64,000 nucleotides of DNA from Iamia sp038233075 (GTDB lineage Bacteria > Actinomycetota > Acidimicrobiia > Acidimicrobiales > Iamiaceae): contig JBBSMQ010000007.1 of the NCBI GenBank assembly GCA_038233075.1, forward strand, positions 80,712 through 144,711. The letters are read 5' to 3'. The notes under the pieces were generated by a model, which saw only the letters and a list, made by a program, of their open reading frames with translations, was not told where the DNA came from and ran no database searches. The translations under genes and the position numbers were made by a program. Below, piece by piece: positions 25,946-34,674 of the stretch (its first letter is position 1; every line of letters starts with the position of its first letter).

Positions 25946-27768
25946 GAGGACCTGTCGGTCCGGGTGAGGACGAGGGTGCCCAGCGGGCCGGGGTCGGCGC
26001 GCCAGCCGGGCGCGACGAACACGGTGCAGTCGTCCTCGGCCACGACCTCGGGGCCGAGGACAGCGGCACGGTCGGGGGCAGGCAGGGAGTCGAGTGCCAG
26101 CGGCGGGTCGTGCCGCGCCGAGGCGCGGACGGCGACGACCTCCACCGGCGTGTTCGGGCGGGCGTACCCGTTGCGGCGCTCGTGCTCGGCCTCGAAGGCG
26201 TCGACCGAGGGGACCCGCAGCTCGTGGGATTGCCCGACGTAGCGACAGTCGAGCTCGGCGGTGACCTCGACGTCGTCGGTGGAGCCGAGGGCGGCGGCTG
26301 CCTCCGAGCTGAGCTCGTCGATGGCCGCGGCGAGACCGTCGTGGTCGGTGCGGCCGGGCCAGGTCCGCACCACATCGTGCTGGCGGGCACTGCCGAGGAT
26401 GCCGACGGCGGAGAGCACTCCGGCTCGAGGCGGCACCAGGACCGTCGCCATCCCGAGCGCGTCGGCCAGGCCGCAGGCGTGGAGGGGCCCCGCCCCCCCG
26501 AAGGCCACCAGCGCCACGTCCCGAGGATCGATGCCGCGGGCCACGGTGACGGCGCGCACCGCCTGCTCCATGGCCGCCTCGACCACCCGGATGACGCCCT
26601 CGGCGGTGACCCCGGCCGCGTCCAGTGCCTGGCGCGCCGCGGCCTCATCGACCGGGCCGAGACTGGGCAGCACCGTGTCGGCCGAGATCCGACCCGCGAC
26701 CAGATCAGCGTCGGTGACGGTGGGTTCGATGCCGCCCTGGCCGTAGCAGGCCGGTCCCGGCACCGCGCCGGCGCTGCGGGGGCCCACGATCAGCGCCCCG
26801 CCCGGGTCGACGGCCGCGATCGAACCACCCCCGGCGCCGATGGTGTGCACGTCGAGCGCGGGCAACCGCACCGGGATGCCGGCCACGGTCCGCTCCGCCG
26901 CCGGCTCCGGGGCACCGTCACGCACCAGGCACACGTCGGTGCTGGTCCCCCCCATGTCGAAGGTGACCGCATCGGCGAAGCCGCACGCGACCGCGACCTG
27001 CGCCGCCGCCGCCACCCCCCCAGCCGGGCCCGAGAGCAGCAGGGTGGCGGGAACCTCGGCCGCCCCGTCCAGCGGCACCAGGCCTCCGGCTGAGCCCATG
27101 ACCACCACCTCGTCGGCGGTGTCGGCCAGGTCGCGCAGGTACGACCGACACGGGGGGCGGAGGTAGGCGTTGACCACCGTGGTCGAGGTCCGCTCGTACT
27201 CGCGCATCTCGGGCGACACCTCGTGGGAGCAGGTGACGTCGAGGCCCCGGTCTCGCAGGATCCCCGCCACCCGCTGCTCGTGGTCGGGTGTGAGGTCGGC
27301 GTGGAGCAGGGCCACCGCCACCGCCTCGGCCTCACCGAGGTCGAGAGCGGCGATGTCATCGGGCGCGACCGGGATGATCTCTTCGCCCTCGGCGTCGAGG
27401 CGACCGGCCACCTCGTGGCGATCGCCCCTGTCCACGAGCGGCGCGGGACGGTCGGCGAAGGGGTCGTAGAGCGACGGCCGCTCCTGGCGCCCGATCTCGA
27501 TCACATCGGCGAAGCCCTCGGTGACGACGAGCGCGACACGGGCGCCGCCGCGCTCCAGGAGGGCGTTGGTGGCGACGGTGGTGCCGTGGGCGAGGGTGCC
27601 CGGGCGGGTGCCGGCGTCGGGGAGCGCATCGATGCCGGCGCGCACGGCGCGACCCGGGTCGTCGGGCGTGGACGGCACCTTGACCGCGGCGCCGTCGGCG
27701 CCGACGACATCGGTGAACGTGCCCCCGGTGTCGACCCCGACGCGGTCACGGGCGGGGGGCACGGACAC
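25942..27768 (-). CDS. hyuA: Hydantoinase A / 5-oxoprolinase alpha-type ATPase subunit
   Basis: 608 aa. The ASKHA-type ATPase subunit starts VGVDTGGTFTDVVG; the second phosphate motif is VTFDMGGTSTDVCLV, with HTIGAGGGSIAAVD and AFGGAGPLHACGLADAL as in HyuA. GTG at 27768 puts this motif 11 residues from the N terminus, as in relatives. The frame is open to 27948, but that stretch contains the dispersed palindromic element and does not look coding. First gene of the hyuA-hyuB-unknown operon, with the element (copy 2) centred about 85 bases upstream, a position suited to regulation. Confidence 0.9.
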   Translation of the reverse strand: MSVPPARDRVGVDTGGTFTDVVGADGAAVKVPSTPDDPGRAVRAGIDALPDAGTRPGTLAHGTTVATNALLERGGARVALVVTEGFADVIEIGRQERPSLYDPFADRPAPLVDRGDRHEVAGRLDAEGEEIIPVAPDDIAALDLGEAEAVAVALLHADLTPDHEQRVAGILRDRGLDVTCSHEVSPEMREYERTSTTVVNAYLRPPCRSYLRDLADTADEVVVMGSAGGLVPLDGAAEVPATLLLSGPAGGVAAAAQVAVACGFADAVTFDMGGTSTDVCLVRDGAPEPAAERTVAGIPVRLPALDVHTIGAGGGSIAAVDPGGALIVGPRSAGAVPGPACYGQGGIEPTVTDADLVAGRISADTVLPSLGPVDEAAARQALDAAGVTAEGVIRVVEAAMEQAVRAVTVARGIDPRDVALVAFGGAGPLHACGLADALGMATVLVPPRAGVLSAVGILGSARQHDVVRTWPGRTDHDGLAAAIDELSSEAAAALGSTDDVEVTAELDCRYVGQSHELRVPSVDAFEAEHERRNGYARPNTPVEVVAVRASARHDPPLALDSLPAPDRAAVLGPEVVAEDDCTVFVAPGWRADPGPLGTLVLTRTDRSS

Positions 27769-27833
27769 GTCCCGAGCATGCCACGGCCCACGACCAGGGT
27801 TCTCCGGCGGACCGAGCCCGCCCCCCCGGAACG

Positions 27834-27874
27834 TTGGACGGCCGGACGCCCCATGGGACGTCACCCGTCCAAAG
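27834..27874 (-). repeat. Palindromic dispersed element, copy 2
   Basis: On the minus strand CTTTGGACGG, then GTGACGTCCCATGGGGCG, then the complementary arm CCGTCCAA. The first 28 bases match copy 3 (37193-37220) at 26 positions, and the arms and centre match copy 1 (76-118). It lies 65 bases upstream of the hyuA start, reading in the same direction. Confidence 0.65.
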
Positions 27875-28032
27875 TCCGAAGACCGCCAGCACGACCGGTG
27901 GTGGCCGATGATCACAGGGCTCAAGAACGAGGTCGGGGTGCCGATCAAGGGGATGGGGGAGGTTCGATCTCACCCCGCTTCGGGGGGTCCTCCCCCGTGA
28001 CGGGCGGCGACCAACGCCGAGAGGATGCACCC

Positions 28033-28179
28033 ATGTCGACCCCGTTGGGGATCACCGAGAGCACGAGAGATAGGCGGCGCCAGCCCTGCGACGGCCGAGC
28101 CGCGCTCGCCGGCGGCGCCGGTGGGCGGACGACGACGATCAGCCGGGCGGGCACGACCCGCACGCTGACGGCGCGATGA
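28033..28179 (+). CDS. Possible 48-aa leader peptide
   Basis: ATG at 28033 has GAGAGGA eight bases upstream, and the stop overlaps the ATG of the next gene (ATGA at 28176-28179). The peptide is Arg/Thr/Gly-rich (STPLGITESTRDRRRQ, ending TTRTLTAR) with no recognisable fold. Start signal and overlap are coding-like, but the composition is not, so it may be a translated leader or chance. Confidence 0.25.
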   Translation: MSTPLGITESTRDRRRQPCDGRAALAGGAGGRTTTISRAGTTRTLTAR

Positions 28180-28394
28180 GCGCGCAGAGCTACGAGCGCA
28201 CCAACTCCGCGATCGCCCTCGTCGGCATGGCCCTCATCCTGGTGGTGTTCCCGCTCTCTCCGCTGCTCACCGCGGCCGTGGTCCTGACCATGGTCGGCGT
28301 GGTCGTCACCTACCTGCTCACGACCAACCCGGTGCGCATGACCCGTCCCGACCGCAAGCGCCGGCGCCCCACGCGCCCCTTCTCTCGGCACTGA
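28176..28394 (+). CDS. Small two-span membrane protein
   Basis: 72 aa: a short polar start (MSAQSYERT), then NSAIALVGMALILVVFPLS and LLTAAVVLTMVGVVVTYLLT, two good membrane helices with a tight PLSPL turn. A strongly basic tail (RPDRKRRRPTRPFSR) should stay inside. No family recognised. It stands alone on the plus strand between the hyuA promoter region and the convergent cupin gene. Confidence 0.65.
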   Translation: MSAQSYERTNSAIALVGMALILVVFPLSPLLTAAVVLTMVGVVVTYLLTTNPVRMTRPDRKRRRPTRPFSRH

Positions 28395-28438
28395 GATTCC
28401 AGCCCGGCTCCCGACTCCGACGCCACAGCGCGCTGGCG

Positions 28439-28837
28439 TCACCGAGGACGATGGGTGGTGCCTCGACCCGGGGTGATGAACAGTGCGCGACCGGGCTCCA
28501 GGACGTCGGCGGTGTGCCACACCCCCGGCCCGTTGATCACGTAGCCCCCGGCGCCCACCTCGGTGGGCCGCTCCTCTCCCTCCACCTCCTGGATCAGGCG
28601 ATGGCGGCCGGAGAGGACGAGGACCACCTCGTCACCCGCGGGGTGCTGCTCCCAGCTGTCCCAGCTGGCCGTCATCTCGAACATGACGACCAGACGGCCC
28701 TCGTCACCGTCGGAGGCGAAGCGCTCCTCGTAGGCGCCCAGCGCCTCCGGGTCCCACCCGAAGCCCTCGACCGCGGTCGCGGTCGGCCCCCGGCCTAGGT
28801 GGATCGGGGTCTCGTTCAGGTCAGGCACAGCATCCAT
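28439..28837 (-). CDS. Cupin-domain protein
   Basis: 132 aa single cupin. The first motif region is WDSWEQHPAGDEVVLVLSGR (His/Glu metal positions kept), the second GGYVINGPGVWHTADVLEPG. Start at ATG 28837 (MDAVPDLN) fits the length of small one-domain cupins; the open frame upstream is Arg-rich and lacks domain character. Small cupins bind a metal and serve as sugar-binding, isomerase, dioxygenase or sensor modules; function here is not inferable. It follows the RNase HI fusion gene on the same strand after 68 bases. Confidence 0.8.
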   Translation of the reverse strand: MDAVPDLNETPIHLGRGPTATAVEGFGWDPEALGAYEERFASDGDEGRLVVMFEMTASWDSWEQHPAGDEVVLVLSGRHRLIQEVEGEERPTEVGAGGYVINGPGVWHTADVLEPGRALFITPGRGTTHRPR

Positions 28838-28905
28838 GCTGCTCCATCGTCGCAGCCCTCCCGGCTCCGACGCCACGGACGGGGACGTGGGAGAGAGACG
28901 GCGGG

Positions 28906-29991
28906 TCACCAGAGGACGATGAGGTCGTCGCCGACGGTCTTCTCCACCCGGCGGGAGAAGACGCCGCCGTCGGCGTCCTCGCCGTCCCACGCGACCAGGG
29001 CCAGGTCGGCCACCGAGGCCAGCCAGGCGTCGCGGCGGCCCAGGGCCTGGGCTCGGTCGGCCCGGGTCGGGGGCACCTTGCGCTCCAGCACCACCTCGGC
29101 CGGGGCCTGGGCTCGCAGGGCCGTGAAGGTGTCGCGGTCGGCCAGGCGCATGTGGTCCTGCGGGTCGGGCCAGGGCAGCACCGCCACCCAGTCGACCCCG
29201 GCGTCGATGGCCGCCTCACCGGCGAGGGCCTCGGCCCCGGCGCGCAGACCGGTGAGGACCACCAGGTCGTCGTGGAGCTGGGCGTAGGCGGCCATCATCT
29301 CAGCCAGGCGGCGGCGGAGGTCGGACGCCGCCCCGGATCCCGGAGGGACCGACCGCTGGCCGCCGGTCACGCACAGGGTCCCGGCCGGGATGCGCCCGTC
29401 GCGCCGCCGCCGCTCGGCCCGTCGCGCCACCGGCTCCATGTCGGCCAGGCGGTTGGCCGCGCCCGTGGCGCCCGAGGCGGTCGGCGCGGCGGAGCGATCA
29501 TCGGCGGCGTCGGCCGGGCCCAGCTCGTCGGGTTTGGGCGGAGCCTCGCCGGAGGCATCGTCGCCACCCAGGCTGGACGCCACCGCCAGGCGGTCGACGA
29601 CGTCGTTCATCTCGTCACCGGAGTGGCCCTTGACCCACCGGGGCACGCCGAAGCGGCCCTCCTTGTGGGCCTCGATGAGTGGCTTCCACAGGTCCTGGTT
29701 GGCGACGGGCTGCTTCTGGGAGTTTCGCCACCCCCGCTTCTCCCAACCCCGCCACCAGCCGTCGCGGAAGCAGTTGGCCACGTACGTCGAGTCGGTCACC
29801 ACGTCGAGCTCGCCCTCGAGGGTACGCGTCGCCTCCAGCACCGCCCGCAGCTCCATGCGCTGGTTGGTGGTGTCGGGGTCGTGGCCACGAGCCCAGGCCC
29901 CCCCGGGCACGGCCCAGGCCCACCCGCCCGGGCCGGGGTTCCCCGAGCAGGCCCCATCGGTGTAGACGACCGTGGTCACGGCGCCGAGCAT
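28906..29991 (-). CDS. RNase HI fused to SLOG-like Rossmann domain
   Basis: 361 aa. Residues 1-140 are RNase HI, which cuts RNA in RNA-DNA hybrids: YTDGACSGNPGPGGWAW (Asp12), MELRA (Glu47), VTDSTYV (Asp67) and KGHSGDEMNDVVDRLA (Asp130), so all four catalytic acids are present. A Pro/Ala/Asp-rich linker (140-190) leads to a second domain: GTLCVTGGQRSVPPG, then DLVVLTGLRAGAEALAGEAA, then WVAVLPWPD, then ADLALVAWDGED. The Gly-rich loops after beta strands resemble the SLOG/YpsA nucleotide-binding superfamily; this is pattern recognition, not a computed match. Start ATG 29991 or GTG 29979; neither has a strong ribosome site. Confidence 0.8.
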   Translation of the reverse strand: MLGAVTTVVYTDGACSGNPGPGGWAWAVPGGAWARGHDPDTTNQRMELRAVLEATRTLEGELDVVTDSTYVANCFRDGWWRGWEKRGWRNSQKQPVANQDLWKPLIEAHKEGRFGVPRWVKGHSGDEMNDVVDRLAVASSLGGDDASGEAPPKPDELGPADAADDRSAAPTASGATGAANRLADMEPVARRAERRRRDGRIPAGTLCVTGGQRSVPPGSGAASDLRRRLAEMMAAYAQLHDDLVVLTGLRAGAEALAGEAAIDAGVDWVAVLPWPDPQDHMRLADRDTFTALRAQAPAEVVLERKVPPTRADRAQALGRRDAWLASVADLALVAWDGEDADGGVFSRRVEKTVGDDLIVLW

Positions 29992-30286
29992 CGCAGACCG
30001 GCCCGCGAACGAGCCGGTCCGGCCCCGCCACCCACCCGGACCGGCCCACCCGGCGGTGCCGGTGCCGGAGGGGTCGGCCACCGGAGCGCCCGACAGAGCC
30101 GGCCCGGAGCGCCACACGCCCGAAGCACGAACTCCCGACCGGGGCGGTCCGACCTCATGCACCTCGTATCGGTGGCCGGGCGCACATCGGGTCCTCACCG
30201 CCACGCAACGTTCACACTCGCCTGGTGCGGACTCCGGTCCCCGCTGCGAGAGTGGGGGCACCCGAGCCCCGGAGGCAGTGCGCAGC

Positions 30287-32995
30287 ATGGGCATCCACGA
30301 CGACTTCGTCGACCAGCTCCCCGACATCGACCCGGACGAGACCCGTGAATGGATCGAGTCGCTCGACGCCGTGGCCAGCGTCCGGGGTCGGACCCGGGCC
30401 GGCTTCTTGATGCAGAAGCTGCTGGAGCGCAGCCACGAGCTGCAGTTCGGCCTGCCCGCCCCGGTGCGCACGCCCTACATCAACACCATCCCCCCGGGCC
30501 TCCAGGAGGAGGAGTACTGGTTCCCCGGCGACGAACACCTCGAGCGCCGCATCCGCTCCTTCATCCGGTGGAACGCGGCGGTGATGGTGATCAAGGCGAA
30601 CAAGGCGGCCGACGGCATCGGCGGTCACCTGGCCACCTACGCCTCCTCGGCGTCGCTCTACGAGGTCGGGTTCAACCACTTCTGGCGGGGCAAGGACGCC
30701 GGTCAGCCCGGCGACGCGGTGCACATCCAGGGCCATGCGTCCCCGGGCATCTACGCCCGGGCCTTCCTGGAGGGCCGCCTCGACGAGGAGGACCTCGACG
30801 GCTTCCGGCGCGAGATCAACGGGCGGGGGCTGTCGAGCTACCCCCACCCCCGGCTGATGCCCGACTTCTGGGAGTACCCGACGGTCTCGATGGGCCTGGC
30901 GCCCATCTCGTCGATCTACCAGGCTCGCTTCAACCGCTACCTCCATGCCCGCCAGATCGACGCCACCGACGCCTCGCGGGTCTGGTGCTTCCTCGGCGAC
31001 GGCGAGACCGACGAGCCCGAGTCCCTCGGCTCCATCGCCCTGGCCGCCCGCGAGCGCCTCGACAACCTGATCTGGGTGGTGAACTGCAACCTCCAGCGCC
31101 TCGACGGCCCCGTCCGCGGCAACGCCAAGATCATCCAGGAGCTGGAGGCGGTGTTCCGGGGGGCGGGCTGGAACGTCATCAAGGTCATCTGGGGGACGCG
31201 CTGGGACGAGCTTCTGGCCCGCGACGTCGACGGGGTGCTGGTCGACAAGATGAACTCCACCGTCGACGGCGACTTCCAGCGCTACGCCACCGCCGACGGC
31301 GCCCACATCCGCGACCACTTCTTCGGCCCCGACCCCCGACTGCGGGCCATGGTCGAGGACTTCTCCGACGACGACCTGAAGGCGCTTCCCCGCGGCGGCC
31401 ACGACTACCGCAAGCTCTACGCGGCCTACCGGGCCGCGACCGAGCAGCGCGGCGCGCCCACGGTCATCCTGGCCAAGACGGTGAAGGGCTGGACCCTCGG
31501 TGAGGGGGTGGAGGCCCGCAACGCCACCCACCAGATCAAGAAGATGACCATGACCCAGCTCCGCACCCTTCGGGAGCGGCTGTTCCTGCAGGAGGAGATC
31601 CCCGAGGAGGCCCTGGCCGACGACGCCGAGCCGCCCTACTACCGCCCCCCCGAGGGCAGCCCCGCCCACACCTACCTGATGCAGCGGCGTGAGGCCCTGG
31701 GCGGTCCCCTCCCCCTCCGTCAGGGGGAGGTGCGACGACCGCTGGAGCTGCCGCCCGACACGGTCTTCGACGAGCTCCTCGGCGGGTCGGGGGAGCAGGA
31801 GGCCAGCACCACCACGGCCTTCACCCGCCTCCTGCGCGGCCTGGCCCGCAGCAAGGGCTTCGGCCGGCGGGTCGTGCCCATCATCCCCGACGAGGCCCGC
31901 ACCTTCGGCATGGACGGTCTGTTCAAGGAGTTCGGGATCTACGCGTCCCAGGGCCAGAAGTACGAGCCGGTCGACCACTCGCTGCTGCTGTCCTACACCG
32001 AGACCAGGGACGGCCAGCTGCTCGAGGAGGGCATCACCGAGGCCGGCTCACTGGCATCGTGGACCGCGGCGGCCACCGCCTACGCCACCCGCGGCGTGCC
32101 CATGGTGCCGTTCTTCATCTTCTACTCGATGTTCGGGTTCCAGCGAGTGGGTGACCTCATCTGGCAGGCCTCCGACGCCCGGGCCCGGGGCTTCCTCATG
32201 GGCGCCACCGCGGGACGCACGACACTGCTGGGCGAGGGCCTCCAACACCAGGACGGCCACAGCCTGGTGCTGGCGTCCACCGTGCCCGCCTGTCGGGCCT
32301 ACGACCCCGCCTTCGCCTACGAGGTCGCCGCCCTGGTGCGCCACGGCATCACCCACATGTACGGGCCCGACCCCGAGGACGTCTTCTACTACCTCACCCT
32401 CTACAACGAGAACCACCCCATGCCAGAGATGCCCGAGGGAGCGGCCGACGGCATCGTCGAGGGCCTCTATCGGTGGGCCGGCCCCCCGGGGGACCTCGAG
32501 GCCCAGGCCTCGATCCTCTTCTCGGGCACGGCTCACCTGGCCGCCCGCGCCGCAGCCGACGAGCTGGCCGAGCACCACGGCGTCGGCGTCGACCTCTGGA
32601 GTGCGCCCGGGTACAAGCAGCTCCGGGAGGAGGCCCTGGCCGCGGAGCGGTGGAACCGCCTCCACCCCGGCGAGGAACCTCGCACGCCTCGGGTGACCGA
32701 GCTGTTGGGCCAGGGGACCGGGCCGGTCGTGGCCGTCACCGACTTCATGGCCGCGGTGCCCGACCAGGTGGCCCGCTGGGTGCCCCGGCCCTACACCGCC
32801 CTCGGGACCGATGGCTACGGCCGATCCGACACCCGGGAGGCGCTGCGGGGCTTCTTCGAGACCGACGCAGCCCACGTCACCGTGGCCGTCCTGTCCAGCC
32901 TGGCCCGAGCCGGGGTCGTCGACGGCGACGAGGTCCACAAGGCGGTGGCCCGCCACGGGATCGACCCCGACGTGGCCCCGCCCTGGACCCGCTGA
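30287..32995 (+). CDS. aceE: Pyruvate dehydrogenase E1, homodimeric (AceE type)
   Basis: 902 aa, normal for the single-chain E1 used by actinobacteria. It decarboxylates pyruvate on thiamine diphosphate and acetylates the E2 lipoyl arm. The N terminus has VRTPYINTIPPG and NAAVMVIKANKA..GIGGHLATYASSA-type sequence. The ThDP motif is GDGETDEPESLG (about 237) through VVNCNLQRLDGPV. The regulatory/transketolase half has EARTFGMDGLFKEFGIYAS and FGFQRVGDLIWQA. ATG 30287 is preceded by GGAGGC about ten bases upstream; the open frame before it (to 29972) is not conserved in style. Divergent from the RNase HI gene with a 295-base gap that must hold its promoter. E2, E3 and lipoylation genes lie 15-19 kb away. 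Confidence 0.95.
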   Translation: MGIHDDFVDQLPDIDPDETREWIESLDAVASVRGRTRAGFLMQKLLERSHELQFGLPAPVRTPYINTIPPGLQEEEYWFPGDEHLERRIRSFIRWNAAVMVIKANKAADGIGGHLATYASSASLYEVGFNHFWRGKDAGQPGDAVHIQGHASPGIYARAFLEGRLDEEDLDGFRREINGRGLSSYPHPRLMPDFWEYPTVSMGLAPISSIYQARFNRYLHARQIDATDASRVWCFLGDGETDEPESLGSIALAARERLDNLIWVVNCNLQRLDGPVRGNAKIIQELEAVFRGAGWNVIKVIWGTRWDELLARDVDGVLVDKMNSTVDGDFQRYATADGAHIRDHFFGPDPRLRAMVEDFSDDDLKALPRGGHDYRKLYAAYRAATEQRGAPTVILAKTVKGWTLGEGVEARNATHQIKKMTMTQLRTLRERLFLQEEIPEEALADDAEPPYYRPPEGSPAHTYLMQRREALGGPLPLRQGEVRRPLELPPDTVFDELLGGSGEQEASTTTAFTRLLRGLARSKGFGRRVVPIIPDEARTFGMDGLFKEFGIYASQGQKYEPVDHSLLLSYTETRDGQLLEEGITEAGSLASWTAAATAYATRGVPMVPFFIFYSMFGFQRVGDLIWQASDARARGFLMGATAGRTTLLGEGLQHQDGHSLVLASTVPACRAYDPAFAYEVAALVRHGITHMYGPDPEDVFYYLTLYNENHPMPEMPEGAADGIVEGLYRWAGPPGDLEAQASILFSGTAHLAARAAADELAEHHGVGVDLWSAPGYKQLREEALAAERWNRLHPGEEPRTPRVTELLGQGTGPVVAVTDFMAAVPDQVARWVPRPYTALGTDGYGRSDTREALRGFFETDAAHVTVAVLSSLARAGVVDGDEVHKAVARHGIDPDVAPPWTR

Positions 32996-33032
32996 CAGGT
33001 CTTCGAGCTCGAAGCGGAGCTTCTGGGGTGGG

Positions 33033-33992
33033 CTACCCGGTGGCGTAGGTGACGATGGCGTAGGCGGTGCCGGAGTCGGGGACGACCGCCCGCACCTCGG
33101 CCACGGGACTGTCCTCGCCGACCCGGACCCCGAGGATCGTGACCTCGTCGCGGAGCTGGTCGGAGATGTCCTGCACCTCACCCAGGTCGGAGAACTGCCG
33201 GGCGTAGGCGGCGACCACGTCGCGAGCGACGCCGTCGAGCTCGACCACGAACGACCAGCCGTCGCCGGCGCAGGGGCACGGTCCCGGGAGCCCGACGAGG
33301 CGGCTGCCGACCTCCAGGGTCGGCGCCGGATCGTCGGGAGCGCGCACGGCCCGCGCGACGTCGTCGTCGGCGGGGCCCTCGATCGGACCGTCGGGCAGCA
33401 TCAGCGGTGGCACCGGGGCGGTGGGCGCGGGCGCCGTCGCCGGGGGCTCGCTGCCGGCATCGGCGCTGCCGGGAGGCCGGTAGCGGAGCGTCATGCCCGA
33501 CACCACGCCGGCGAAGGCCACCTGGCGGGTGAGCTCCACGGTGAGGCTCTCGCCATCGGCCCGGTCGACGAACCGCCCGGCGCACGCCACCCGCTCCCCG
33601 ACGTTGACGCATCCACCGTCGGCGTCCATGCCCAGCCCACCGGCCTGCTCGCTGACGGTGCTGAATACCTCCACCGCGTCGCCCGGGATGAGGAGGAGGG
33701 CCCGATAGCCGTCGCCGACGAGGTCGGGGAAGGGCACGCCGAGCAGGATCGCCCCCTCGGGGACGTCGAGCCCCCCTCCGAGGGGGGTGCCGGGCCCGGC
33801 CATGCCCTCGGTGTCAAGCGAGAAGGGGCCCAGGTCGGCACCGTCGACCGGGGTCCGGCTCGCCTCGGCCGCCGGCGCCGGGAACGGCTCGTCGTCGTCA
33901 CCCGAGCAGGCCCCCGCCACGAGGGCCAGGACGCAGACGAGGGCCGCGAGGGTTCGACGGGCGCGCGTGCGAGGCGCAGGTGCAGCAGGCAT
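33033..33992 (-). CDS. Secreted lipoprotein, unknown function
   Basis: 319 aa. The signal peptide has a basic start (RTRARRT), hydrophobic core LAALVCVLALVAGAC and lipobox GAC followed by SGDDDE, so it should be lipid-anchored outside. The mature protein has two similar-sized parts joined by a Pro/Ala-rich linker (ATAPAPTAPVPPL), each with beta-rich sequence. The first holds a Cys pair in GGCVNVGERVACAG, the second CPCAGDGWSFVVELDG. No family recognised. ATG 33992 gives a proper signal peptide; convergent with aceE. Confidence 0.75.
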   Translation of the reverse strand: MPAAPAPRTRARRTLAALVCVLALVAGACSGDDDEPFPAPAAEASRTPVDGADLGPFSLDTEGMAGPGTPLGGGLDVPEGAILLGVPFPDLVGDGYRALLLIPGDAVEVFSTVSEQAGGLGMDADGGCVNVGERVACAGRFVDRADGESLTVELTRQVAFAGVVSGMTLRYRPPGSADAGSEPPATAPAPTAPVPPLMLPDGPIEGPADDDVARAVRAPDDPAPTLEVGSRLVGLPGPCPCAGDGWSFVVELDGVARDVVAAYARQFSDLGEVQDISDQLRDEVTILGVRVGEDSPVAEVRAVVPDSGTAYAIVTYATG

Positions 33993-34071
33993 CGGCCCGG
34001 AACCGTAGGCGACACCCCGGCCCGTCCTGGGGCCGGGGGCGGCGTCCGAACAGGGCCAGTACGGTGGCCGG

Positions 34072-34650
34072 GTGCCCTCGGCCCCGTTCCCCGTCACCGG
34101 CGACGATGACGCCGACGCCCTCCTCGGGGCCGACCCTCTCGCCCTGCTCCTGGGCATGATGCTGGATCAGCAGATCCCCATGGAGAAGGCGTTCCGTGGG
34201 CCCTACGATCTGACCGAGCGGATGGGGGGCCTCGATGCCGGCGCCATCGCCGCGGCCGACCCCGACGAGCTGCAGCAGCGCTTCCGGGAGCGGCCCGCCC
34301 TCCATCGCTTCCCGAAGAGCATGGCCGAGCGCACCCAGGCCCTGTGCGTGGCCCTGCAGGAGCGCCATGACGGTCGGGCCGCCGACGTCTGGGAGGGGGC
34401 GGTCGACGGGGCCGACCTGCTCGCCCGCCTGCGTGCCCTGCCCGGGTTCGGGGAGGAGAAGGCCCGCATCTTCGTGGCTCTCCTGGCCAAGCGCTTCGGC
34501 GTGCGTCCCGACGGCTGGGAGGCGGCCGCGGGCGGGTACGCCGATGGGAGCCGCATGTCGGTGGCCGACATCGACGGTCCCGAGGCCTTCGACAGGGTGC
34601 GGGCCTGGAAGAAGGAGCAGAAGGCCAAGGCGCGCGCGACCGCAGGCTGA
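34072..34650 (+). CDS. HhH-GPD family protein (TIGR03252-like)
   Basis: 192 aa. ADPLALLLGMMLDQQIPMEK matches the start of the HhH-GPD fold of base-excision glycosylases, and LRALPGFGEEKARIFVALLA is the helix-hairpin-helix DNA-binding motif. Length and the end (DIDGPEAFDRVRAWKKEQKA) agree with the uncharacterised TIGR03252 group of actinobacteria. I see neither the catalytic Lys/Asp pair of EndoIII/MutY in the expected place nor a C-terminal FeS cluster, so DNA-glycosylase activity is only possible. GTG start at 34072, divergent from the lipoprotein gene. Confidence 0.85.
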   Translation: MPSAPFPVTGDDDADALLGADPLALLLGMMLDQQIPMEKAFRGPYDLTERMGGLDAGAIAAADPDELQQRFRERPALHRFPKSMAERTQALCVALQERHDGRAADVWEGAVDGADLLARLRALPGFGEEKARIFVALLAKRFGVRPDGWEAAAGGYADGSRMSVADIDGPEAFDRVRAWKKEQKAKARATAG

Positions 34651-34674
34651 GGCTGCCATGTTTCGTCCGCCGGC

